DNA from: Dermacentor variabilis
Taxonomy: Eukaryota > Arthropoda > Arachnida > Ixodida > Ixodidae
Assembly (NCBI RefSeq): GCF_050947875.1
Contig: NC_134574.1
Coordinates: 104,020,969-104,084,968, forward strand
Length of the DNA: 64,000 nucleotides
Direction: 5' to 3'
Shown: one piece after another, positions 48,501 to 60,500 of the stretch
How the letters are laid out: each line of letters starts with the position of its first letter
Numbering within the stretch: position 1 is the first letter of the stretch
Position numbers and translations under genes: made by a program
Notes under the pieces: generated by a model
Databases searched by the model: none
Told to the model about the DNA's origin: nothing
What the model saw: the letters and a program-made list of their open reading frames with translations, nothing else

Positions 48501-51500
48501 TTGCGTTGCGGTGTCCAAAGGAGGAATAAGTCACCTTTTTGCAGCGATACTTGTACGTGACGGTCGTCGTATCGCTCTTTCGAATGACTTTGCGAGGCCA
48601 GAGTACGAAGACGAGCTATTCGACGCGCTTCTTCAGCGAGACACAAAGTCTTCGATACAGAATCATCACTGTACAGAACGAAGGGTAGGAAAGTGTCCTG
48701 AGGGCTTCGCAGCAACCTTGCATACAGGAGGTAAAATGGGCTATAAATCGTGGTTTCGTGCTTCGCAGTGTTGTATGCATAAGCGATGAAGGGCAGCACG
48801 TCGTCCCAGTTCTTATGATTGGAGGAGACGTACATAGCAAGCATGTTAGTCAGCGTTCTGTTTGTCCTTTCAACGAGGCCATTGGTCTGTGGATGATATG
48901 GCATGGAATGACGGAACTGCGAAGTGCACAAACGAAGTAACTCTTCAATGGCATCAGCCGTGAACTGGCGACCACGGTGACCACGGTCGCTGATGATGAC
49001 ACGTGGTGGGCCATGACGAAGGACCACGGAACGGAGAAGGAAGGCCGCCACGCAAGCAGCGGTGGAAGACGGTATGGCTGCAGTTTCTGCATACCGTGTA
49101 AGATGGTCTACGCAGACAATTATCCAGCGGTTCCTGTTGTTAGATGGCGGGAATGGACCCAGAAGGTCAATGCCTACTTGCTCGAACGGCATACTGGGCG
49201 ATGTCAATGGCCGAAGGGGACCCGGGGCTGCGGTGGTCGGTCGCTTGTGACGTTGGCATGTTTCACAACTAGCGACATAGCGACATAGCGCTTGGTTGCT
49301 TCGTACATCTTGGGCCAGTAAAAGCGCTCCTGCGTGCGGTGCAGCGTTCGTACGAAGCCGAAATGGCCGGATGTCACATCGTCATGCATGGCGCGTAGAA
49401 CCTCGGAGCGGAGACTCTCGGGGACAAGAAGCAGAAAACGCGCTCCATGCCCGGAGTAATTAGTTTTGTACAGCAATTTATCACGGACAGTAAAACGACC
49501 GCTGCCTTTAGAAGTACGGGCGGCGACAAAAAGCGGATCAAGGGTAACATCATCCCGTTGTTCTCGCTGAAAGTCTGCCGCGTCAGGGAACGTAGGAGTA
49601 ACAGCAGCGAGACAGTCGTCAAAATTCTCAGCATCGCAGTCGGTAGTCGCAAGAGGAATCCGAGAGAAGCAGTCTGCGTCAGCGTGACGACGGCCACTCT
49701 TGTACCCACAAAGTCGTATTCCTGGAGGCGCAGCGCCTAACGTGCGAGGCGACCAGAGGGATCACGCAAACCGACCAGCCAGCATAAAGAATGATGGTCG
49801 TTGATAATCTTGAATGGTCTACCGTAAAGATAACATCGAAACTTTTGTACGGCGAAAACGGCTGCCAGGCATTCCTGTTCCGTGACCGTATAATTGCGTT
49901 CAGATTTGCTCAGACAACGGCTGGCATATGCGACAACCTGTTCTGCACCACTGTGACGTTGTACAAGCACCGCTTTTATCCCGATTCCCCTCGCATCAGT
50001 GTGAACTTCAGTCGGGCAAGATGGATCGAAGTGACGCAAGAGGAGTGCTAACGTTAGTATAAACTTCAGTTGAGAGAATGATGCGTCACACTCTGGCGTC
50101 CAATTGAAGGATGCATTTTGTCACAAAATACTTGTCAACGGGTAAACGATGTCGGCATACCGGGGAAGAAAACGACGAAAATACGAACATAGGCCAATGA
50201 ATGAGCGGAGTTCTCGTGTTGACTGCGGTGGCTTGAAGGAGCTCACTGCTTCAATCTTACGAGGATCGGGTCTGACGCCATCCTTGTCGACTAAGTGTCC
50301 CAGGACCAGTGTTTGACGTTCGTCGAACCGACACTTTTTTGAGTTTAGGACCAGTCCAGCTTTCTCAATGCAGTCGAGAACGAGGCTGAGGCGTTCGTTA
50401 TGTTCTTCAAACGTGCGGTCAAAGATTACAACATCATCGAGGTAACACATGCATATCTCCCACTTTAGACCGCGTAGTACTGTGTCCATGAATCTTTCAA
50501 AGGTGGCAGGAGCATTGCAAAGGCCAAAAGGCATAACATTAAATTCGAATAGGCCATCTGGAGTCACGAAAGCGATCTTTTCCTTGTCGGCAGGGTCCAT
50601 AGGTATTTGCCAGTACCCCAATCGCAAATCAAGTGTTGAGAAGTAAGAAGCAGCGTGTAAGCAATCACTGACGTCATCGATTCGCGGTAGTGGATAGACA
50701 TCCTTCTTCGTCACTGCGTTTAGATGTCTGTAATCCACGCAGAATCTCCAGGAGCCATCTTTTTTTCGGACCAGGATTACTGGGGCTGCCCATGGACTAG
50801 ATTACTCTTGAACGACACTTTTGTTCATCATCTCCTTGACTTGCTCGGCAATAACTTTGCGCTCGGACGATGGCACTCGGTAGGGCTTCTGGCGGATGGG
50901 GTGTGCTGAGCCAGTATCTATTCTGTGACGAGCGCAGGACGCGGTATGACGGTAAATGAAGGGGTGCATCTCCATGCGTAAAATCAAATTCGGCCTCATG
51001 CCTGGCAAGGACTTGTACCAGTGCTTGCCGTTCCGATGTACCGAGAGCCTTGCTGATCATGCCAAGCATTAGCTCTTCAGAATGGCGATTATCGCAAGGA
51101 AAGTAAGCTGTAGAAACGTCCGTAGTTAGTGCCGCTATTGAAGTACATGCGGCTTCATCGAAAAGAGCGATTTTCATACCGCGAGGAAGGACAACCGGCG
51201 TGGCGGAAGAGTTCAGCGCCCACAATGTGGCGACTCCTTTCGTCATTCACACGACAGAGCAGGGCACAAGTATATTTTTTAGCACCGTTTATGCGGAGAG
51301 GCCTAACTACACGGTCAACACAATCAGTATCAACAGTAGTTGTAGAAACACGAACGGGCGTCAGGCACCACGATGGTACAATCACTTCATCAAGAACACT
51401 GACTGTGTCTGTGTCCTTGTCTTCACTACCCAAGCTTTGTTCAGAATGTGCTGATATAAATAACTTGTTCAATGAGATTTCGCCACAACCACAGTCCACG

Positions 51501-54500
51501 GAAGCGCCGCACTGTTCAAGAAAATCGATACCAAGAATAACGTCGTGCGAACAACGAGAAAGAACAAGGAATTCCGACACAAACACTTTCCCAGCCAACA
51601 AAACACTCACAGCACAAACACCAAGGGGATGAAACCACTCGCCGCCTACTCCACGAAAGGTAATACCGTCGTTCCAAGAAAACATAACTTTGTGGCCTTG
51701 CCGGTTTTTCAAAGCGAGGCTCATCACAGACACAGTCGCCCCAGTATCAACTAACGCCATGGTCGGTATTCCGTCAATCGAGACATTCACTGTGTTTTTG
51801 AACATCACAACAGGCAGAGGTATTTCTTGCAAAGACCGTCCTTGCGACCACACATCCACTGGCCGCGGATGCTAGTTTCCCGGGGGCGGTCAGGAAGAAC
51901 GGCGCCGAGGGGACGCAGAGCGACGGGGACGGCTATTTGGAGGCGTGAAACTCTGCTCAGATGCTGGCGAATCGCTGCGTCTGGTCTCGTGTGAGAAGTG
52001 ATCCCTTGGAAGCAAATCGGTCGTCCGCAGGTCATATGAAGTACGGGTTCTGGGTGGCGAGAACATCGATGGTGTCCTACGTGATTGACGGGCTTGGCGA
52101 CAATACCGAACTATATGGCCTGTGGAACGACAGTTGTAGCACACGGGAGGGTCGCGGTTCACAGCGTCTACCTCGAAACGAATGGTAGACGGCTGCGGGC
52201 GGCGAGAAAGTTCGTGGTCATGTGGATAACGTGTCTCTGCTGCTTGCTGAAATCCGTTATATCTTTCATAAGTCGCGTCGTGGTAGTAGGGTCGGTGCTG
52301 TTCTTGTCGTGGCCTGACAGAAGTCGCAGGGCCTCGGGGGTAAAAACGCGGCTGCTCTTGTTGTGGCCGAGCGCCATAAGTAGGGCCTCTGTCGTAGAGA
52401 CGTGACTGCTGTCGGGGCGCGAGTTCATAATCCTCAGTACCCCTTGCCGCAGGATACGGGGAGAAGGATGCCACGTTTGGCTCAAAATCTGGTGGTAGGC
52501 GGAAGCTACGAGTGCCTGGATATGTCACTTGCGCGTGCAGGCTGAGTTCTTCCCGAACTATTTGCCGGATCGTTGATTCAAGATCAAGGGGCTGGTTGCT
52601 GTCCACGCTTGCAACTGTCGTTACATTGGCTAGCCTGCCAAACTTCGGCGTTATGCGCCTCGTCTTTAGTTGCTCGAAAGTACGACAGTGCCGAATGATG
52701 TAAGCGACGGAAGCCAGGCTGTCTTTTGCAATGAGGAAATTGTAAACATCCTGGGCAATTCCTTTTAGGATGTGCCCGACTTTGTCTTCCTCGGACATTC
52801 CAGAGTCCACCATCCTACACAGCTTTATTACTGCCTCAATGTAGGTCGTGCAGGTTTCGCCTGGTACTTGCGCACGTTGCAGTAGCGTCTGTTCTGCCCT
52901 TTTCTTTTTCGTCGCGGAGTCACCGAATCGCTCTTTGATTTCCGAAACAGATCTTCCCCATGTTGTGAATGTTTCCTCGTGGTTTTCGAACCACACCAAT
53001 GAAGTATCGGTTAGAAAGAACACGACGTTCGAAAGCTGAGAAGCGCTGTTCCACCTGTTGGCGGCACTCACCCGGTGATAATGGATGAGCCATTCCTCGA
53101 CGTCTTCGTCCGATCTTCCGGCGAAGGGACGCGCATCTCTCAGTTGCAGAGCAGAACTTGGGGCAGCAGTCGGAATGGGCCGCTGTTCGTCTGCGTCGTG
53201 GGACATATTCAACTCCGGTAGATTCGGTGGGAGTCCAGCAAGGCGACGGCTCCGTCGAAGAACTTGTGGTTCAGCCTCCGTCTTCGGGTGTCGATTACGC
53301 AGCACCTTTCACCACAACTGTTACGAGGAGTTGCGAAGAAATGGTTTTATTTACAGGAGAATTGGACGATGATGGTAGCGTGATCGTAGCGCAGCCCGGC
53401 CTCTCTAACTCCTCGTTTTCTTCGTCCTCTCTTTCTTCTCTTCTTGTCCGTGCCTTTCGTATCTGTTACAATGTGTTGCGAGAACTGAAAAACAGTCGCT
53501 TCCTGATTTCTTCATTCAGTAACCTGCCGCGTGCATCGGCATTGTGATGCCCTTTCGTCGATACGTGGTGCCGGCCCGTACTGACACAACGACATGACCC
53601 GAAATGTAGTATCCTTATGCCATTTCTTAAAAAGATCACTATTTGTGTAAATCAGCGTTTTTGGTTGAAACCAAGAAAAAAATATTCAACGGTAGGTATC
53701 ATTTTTGTCCGGCATTTGAGTTCCAGCTGAAAAGAGTCGGTGAAAGCAAATTTACAATAAAGCTAAGGCGACCCACAATCTGCACACAGCCGCAAGCCTA
53801 CATGTGCTCCACTGAGAATAACCTGCCAAAGTTAAGGTCATGTGTCACCTGGCCACTCAAGCAATCTTTACTTTTTTTTCGTTTCTGCATCCATTCTGCC
53901 TGCGTCTGCGGCAAAAACGTGAAGTGGGATGGTGGTGGTGGTGGTGGTGAATTGTAGCAGCAGGCGGGTTTAGCCTGGCGAACAAGTCCGGCAATTGCTC
54001 CAGGCAGATAGATAAACAGAAATTGGTGGAGGCAGGTGGTAGCGTAATGGTTAGCGTGCCCATTTCCCAAATGCAAGATGGAGCATTTGGGAGATGGGCT
54101 CGAATCTCGGTGGTTTGTTTGTGAAGACAGCTTTCTGTGGTCTCTGGTGACTGCGAAGCTCAGAATGAGGCGGCATCCTGACGACAACGGTCGCCGTCAA
54201 CGTAACAGAATAAGCGGGCGTGCAAGGTCACGTCTAAAGCCGAAAGCACATTCGGAGGAAATACACTATACTCTTGCCGACAAAAAAAAACGTGATGAGT
54301 AACGAGCGGTGTTGTTGAGCGAGGCTGTAGACGGATAATGTCACCATAGACAGGACAACGCTCCCATCCTGGTGCTCAGCGGAAATATACGTCGACAGTG
54401 TGTCAATTAGCGTGTAATTGATACTTCATTAAGGTCGTTGCGTGTTTGTGTTGTGTCTAGCAGGAGCTAGTAGCGTAAGAGATGACACTGGAGAGAAGGC

Positions 54501-57500
54501 GGTGAGCGAAGTCCGCGAAAAGTAATTGAGGATAGCCATATAGAACGTCGACGCCATGTTGAATAAAGCCTGCGACTTCAGTTGCTCAGCCGCCAGAAAT
54601 GCTTGTGTCGTAGCATACCGCTGGGCGTATTTGGTAACCACAGCGATAAACACACATTTTGCGGAAGTAAACAGAGGAAAGGGACGTAGTGAGTTGGCCG
54701 CCCTTTTCGAGCTCTGGCATAGTTTGAAAAATGAATGTGGGGAAGTATGACGCACAAAATAGTATATGTCAACCCAAACGAATCAGCGTGGTCATACTTG
54801 CGCGACACGCCATGGTGGCCTGCCACCAATACATCATGAACTTGCAGTGATGAGAGTTTTCATTGCGTACTTGAGAATAAAAACGAGCACGTCAGAGACG
54901 TCCGAGGGACATTTCTAGGGTACAAGAGCACAACCCCCCCCCCCCAAAAAAAAAAATCACGAATATAAGCTTACGAATATGGGCGTCGTAAGATCGAGCA
55001 CTTCGGCGCTTGTTGATCTTCTTTAGGATCACGTCAGCATTTCATTCAGCGTTTCTTTCTGAGAAAAAGAGTTGAAGGCGCCCGTTTATTTGCATCACAA
55101 TGGCAGGCGTAACCAGGCAAACATTGACAGCATTTCATTAGAGAGTGCCTGCGTACTCTGTGGAGATTACGCATGACAATGACATCAAACGCAGAAAGCT
55201 TTGCTTACATCGATTCGCACATACATAGGATTCGCATAATTTTTTCACTCATTGAATACAGTGCATTCTACGGTGTCATTCTTCGACAAAACAGATGGTA
55301 CCGATTTTCGCGTAATGAGGATTGGAACAAATTGTCTCACCTTCCGGCTGTCACCTTTCTCTTACTGCCAACATTCCTTCCCCTCCGTAGTTGCTTAGCT
55401 CTTATTGGGTTCGGCTGCTAATCACGAGGTCTCGAGATCGAATCCCAACCACGGCAGCGGTATTTCAATGGGTGTGAAATGCGAAAACCCGCGTACTTAG
55501 GGCTAGGCACACGTTAAAAAATCCCAAGTGGTCTAAATTATTCTCGAATCCTCCACTACGGTGTGCCTCCTAATGAAATCGTGGTTTTGGCAAGTAAAAC
55601 CTCATAATGTGTTATGTAACATTCGTTAAGGATGTCCTGGGCAGTCGCACAACTCTTGAGTACAATTAAGCGTCAGGAGTTGTGCGCGAGGTCTTTGAGT
55701 ATGTGGATAGCCTTTATGGCGTTCGATAGCTGCTAGTCCACATTGCGGCTATATAATAAAGGCGGAACGGCAACATGGTAGAGAATGGGGAGAACACACA
55801 AATCCCGCATATATTACTGCACAATAATTTTAAATATCGTTCTTGCTTCACGCACGTGGACAACCGCCATAGGAGACTACTTTGGAAACTAACTGCAAGT
55901 ACTGTATATGTCGTACCCAATGGTGTACCTGGCCTGGTGGCCAGTAAATGGAGACGTAATATTGCGAACAGCTTCGGCTATAGCGTGCTAACGGACAACG
56001 ACACAAACTGAAGTGACTAGTGCAAGAGTGGACAGGGAACACTAAAGACGCTACAAGGACAAGCGCCCAGTTGGATGTTTGCGCGCTTATCCTTGTCGCC
56101 TCTAGTGTCCCGTGTCCACTCTTGCGCTAGTCACTTTAGCATGGAATACCAACTAGCCCGGTCTCACAGCCTGCGACGACACAGGGACAGTTTGCTCAAC
56201 TCTTGTATCGTGACTTTTGTGTTAAGGTGAAAAACCAACTTATCCATGCATATGTCTTAATGCTTAAGCACATCTAGATTTGCAGCTGCGGCGGTGGCCC
56301 ATGTGTGCGCATTGCAATGTCGCTAGTGAAATAATTTTGTGCACCTTAACGAATTCGATAGTGGAAAATCAAAATCCGTCCACGACGGCGTCTCTAGTAG
56401 GCGCTGTGCGATGTTCGGACGTTAACAATGTATGCCGACTGAAGAAAGGCTGCCCCGAAGTACTTCTGACGATTAGGCTAGCTTCTTTACTCCGTAGAAT
56501 GAAAAAAAGAAAAGGAAAAAAAAAAGAAAGAACCGCATCAAAAGCCCAGAATCAACCATTGCTCGTCGCGACTAAACGCTCTTAGGATGACGAGTAATTT
56601 CTAGGCGACGAGCGAATACGCTTGATCAAGAACACTGATAACACCGGCGGGACAAGCATTGTGGCGAAGTTCAATGCGCAGGGAAAGCTTTTATTTTTGT
56701 TTATTTTGTTTGGTTGACGTCATCACGCGTCACCGCGGGAAGTTTGAAAAGTTTAAGGTTAGTACGCCACGTGGTGGCACTCACGCGAACTAAACCCTCA
56801 TGTCCAGAAAAGCTGGATACGAGACATATTTTGAAAATAAAAAAGGTCGTCTTAATCTAGAGAAATCCGATATTTCGTAGTAGTTTTTGTGCTTTCTTTT
56901 TCTGAGAATTTGGTGTGACACCAATGCTTTATTTTTGTTTTTATCGTAGTGTGTACCCTTTCGCGTATCTTCTATGCGAATGTTTACTTCACATTTATAT
57001 GAATAAAGACAAATAGGGTCATTTTTCGTTCACCAGTTTTTTTTTACCTGTTCTTTTCATTCAAGATACGGATGGCGGCGGCGGGGAATCTGCTGATAAC
57101 GGCGGTGGCGACACTGGTGGCACTGGTGGCTCTGGTGGCCCTAGTGGCACTGGTGATTTCCCTTACGCTAAACGTCCTGCTCCGCAACGTGGCACGCAGA
57201 CCGAGAAAAATGTGAGTGGCTGTCAGCCCTGCGTCATAACCGGAATCTCCATTGAACAACCTATAGTGAACATGGGCATCGCTACCAGCGTATTACGTAT
57301 CTTTTCTACAAAACCTGGTTGCACTCACACCGACAATCACTTTAAGGAAGTTCCGTAGCAGCGAAAAAGAGTAAGCTGCTTTGGATGGCAACTCTTTACA
57401 GTGCAATTTTGGTGATTATCTAAAGTTTTGAGATCTCTGGCTTGGGAAGTGTGCATGATTAGTCCCCGTAGCACTGCTACATATCTTTTTTTGTTTCACC

Positions 57501-60500
57501 CTTCTATTTCGCGAGGCGGAAAGAACAAAAGAAAACGCGTACATCCGACGAACATAGGAAATTTATGTTAATGAAATCTTTCTTGAAGCAGTTATTCATG
57601 TTCTATTAATTTGCCTGTTTCATTGCTGTTTGTTGCGGAAAAAGAAAATTGGCCTTGGAGCTGGTGCGATAAAGTGTACGCGCGACTGGGGCTTACTGAT
57701 TAAGTTAGGCTTTGTTAAGTACCTATCGAGCCACTTCGAGGGGGGGGGGGAATCGAGGTTCAATCACACCACCGAGAACCTAATTAATTTATGCGTAATT
57801 GTCAGCTATTCGGCCAAACATCAGCAGCATCAAGCAACACCCAAAAGCCACATAATCATGGCTGTTATGTTGCAACGATTCTGTGCCACTCTTATTATAT
57901 TCCGTTCAAAGCTCGTTGGCATCGTTCGCCCAGTGTTACTCTGGCAATCTTCGAAAAAGTGGCAAGAAGGCAAAGGAACAAAAAAAGGCATCGCTGCAAT
58001 ATCGCTTCCCGTGAGACACAGCAGTGCGTCAGCGGAAGTTTACGTTCTGGGGTTTTGCGCATCAGAACCCTGATCTCATTATGATGCAAGCTGTAGTGGG
58101 GAATTTCGGATTAATTTTTCACCACCTAGCCTTCCTTAGAGTGCCCACCATGCACAGTACATAGGCGTTTTTGCATTTAGCCCCAGTTCAAACGCGGCTG
58201 CACGGGCAGGAGTTTGGCCTCGCGACCTCGTGCTAAACAACACACCGCCATTGCCGCTAGACCCCAATTGCGGATCATGCGCGCAACGACGCGTATCGAC
58301 AGGCGAAGCATTTTTGTAATCCTCCTGCTGTTGTGTGCTTGTCATGTACTCGACATGTATTTTTACGGAAACATGCCGGTTATGCTTCGATAAATGCGCA
58401 GCCCCAAAGCGTGGTTGCTGTAGATTTCTGTCAAATACTTTTTTTCACTGCGTAAGGACTTCTCAGCCTACCCAACGAGAAACACCATCCGTCCGTCCTT
58501 CTATTCCATAGGACGATCGCTTTCATAAAAGGGATCGCAGCAGCGATCGAACTCACTTTCGTGCTGCCTTTCGCTTCAACACGTACTAAGCCGCGAGAAC
58601 ACAGTGCTCCCGAAGCTATCAGGAGTCGCCGTAGTCTCTGCCGCCGTCTCAGATCGTTTTCAAGATAAGGGCCCGTGCGTCTCGCTTCAACGCAAACTAA
58701 GGGACGAGAACTCAGCAGCACGAAACAATCAACACGGGCCGCACTGTGTCCCCGTCGCGCCTGGCTTTCAAGACAGGGGCCCTAGCGACCGCGCCATACG
58801 TAGCCGCCGCCGGAGTACGGTTGGTCACGGGTCATAATGGTTCGTCGGGGATGGATAAGGTGCTAAGGAGCGATACCGGCTTATAATGATGGGAACGTCA
58901 TCCGCACACTTGGCGTCACCCCCTCCAGTAGTTTGCTTGCGTCATTAATTAGCCTTTCTCCGCCATCCGCCACAGCGCTGTCGTTCATGCTGGTAGGATC
59001 AAATTCATAACATTGATAATGACACCAGGCCAGTACGCATAACCAGCGACACTTACCAGTACATTTACCCAAATGGAATCCTCAAACAATTCTTCACCCA
59101 GTATGGACTGTTAGAGTGCCATACGCAACAACCCGTCAAGAATGCTTGGTCTATACGAACAGTATGAGGTGCCACCCACGGAGCCTTGTACCGCAACGTA
59201 TTCGAGAAAAATGTTCAGTAGTGGTGGCTGCGACTGCAAACGGAATCCTTAGAGGCCAGTATTGAATGATGTCAGCGAATTTTACCAAATCAGACTATCT
59301 CCTCGTTGCCTCAACACGGATCCACAAGCCGGGTCCTAAATCCCCGTCTCACGTCGGCACCGGGGACCCGCCACTTTTGCCTGTTGCCATCCCCATTTGG
59401 GTAACCTCCGCCACTCTAATTTTCTTTTTTCTTTTCTTTTTTTTGCGTGGAGTGGCGCGTTCCACGGGGTGGTCTTGAGTGCAATATTTCCCAAGGGAAT
59501 CTAAAAGTTGTGTTTGATGTTATTGCGCATTTTCCGGAGCTGCCGTAATACAAACAATCTTAGGACCCAAGGACAACTTCGTAGGAAAAGCAGCTTCGGC
59601 ATGACTAAGTCTTTCGTAACGTACATTTCAACTACATAAATTGACATAAAGTTCCTATTACTAAGGATAAGGTGAGATACCTTGCGATGTTATGGCACAT
59701 AAAATTGCTTGCATAATTATTCTCAAGAAGGCTGCAGACGGTAATTTTGTTATCACTCAAGCAAAATAGCGACAAATCTTGTTGCGACCCTCTAAACCCG
59801 TCCTGCATGGGTGGTGTGCGCGGTTATGGGGACGTTACTGCTCGTTGTCGCCCCGTGTCATTTCTCAAGTGATCCACAGATATTGAGTAAGACACCATAT
59901 GCGCCTGTGGGAGACTCAAGATTGGCAGCTGCTGCGGCCACTTTGCGGCTTGAAGACGGTACAAAACATCACCATCTTTCTTTAGAAAAGCGTAAAAGTA
60001 TTACCCTTGCCGCGGCAACTTAATGCGCACTGGCTAATTCGCACAACGCACACTAAACTGCGTTACGCGCATCAGCTATCAGACCCAAGTGTGCAAGCAA
60101 GCATTGGCTAGTGTGTGCCCACTAATATTCTCCTGCTACATTTAAATATCCCGGTAAATGCTTCATACAGAGCACTCTTGCGCGTATTGGTAACATGTGC
60201 ACTGATGACTTCGTTAGTAACTTCAGAAAACAAAGCTTTCTTTCATTTCCTCTGCCATATGTTGCGAAACAAGGCGCCTCAGTATTAGCGTTAGGCGACT
60301 TACCGATACGCGTTTAGCGTAGTTGATTTGAGCTCTATTTCGAATAATATGTTTGAAAATTGTGCTATAAATGTTACAGTATAAAGGCCTCAGATAGGCT
60401 GGCCAACGTTTCGATAGTCGGACCCATCTCCGCAAACTTGTAGTTTAAGTCACTTTACGAAATTAAGGCAGCACATCTAGAAATCTTTTGGGAATATAAA

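Larger units (their letters stand above)
48137..53470 (-). mobile_element. Nearly complete young Ty3/Gypsy retrotransposon
   Basis: Two 152-bp LTRs (48137-48288 and 53319-53470) begin TGTTACGAGGAGTTGCG and end CTGTTACA, the left one CTGTTAAA. They differ at three sites, so insertion is recent compared with other elements here. Between them on the minus strand lie gag, protease, RT, RNase H and integrase in Ty3/Gypsy order. The frame is broken by stops and small indels at several points, so it is non-autonomous. A purine-rich tract (GCGGGGAAA on minus) precedes the 3' LTR. No clear target duplication is visible. It is antisense in intron 4 of the membrane glycoprotein gene. Confidence 0.95.

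Noticed and set aside
57071..57214. Hydrophobic frame ([12 protein letters not shown]...) over exon 5
   Set aside because: It does not join exon 4 in phase and its stop overlaps the donor. It arises from GGT/GGC repeats read in another frame.
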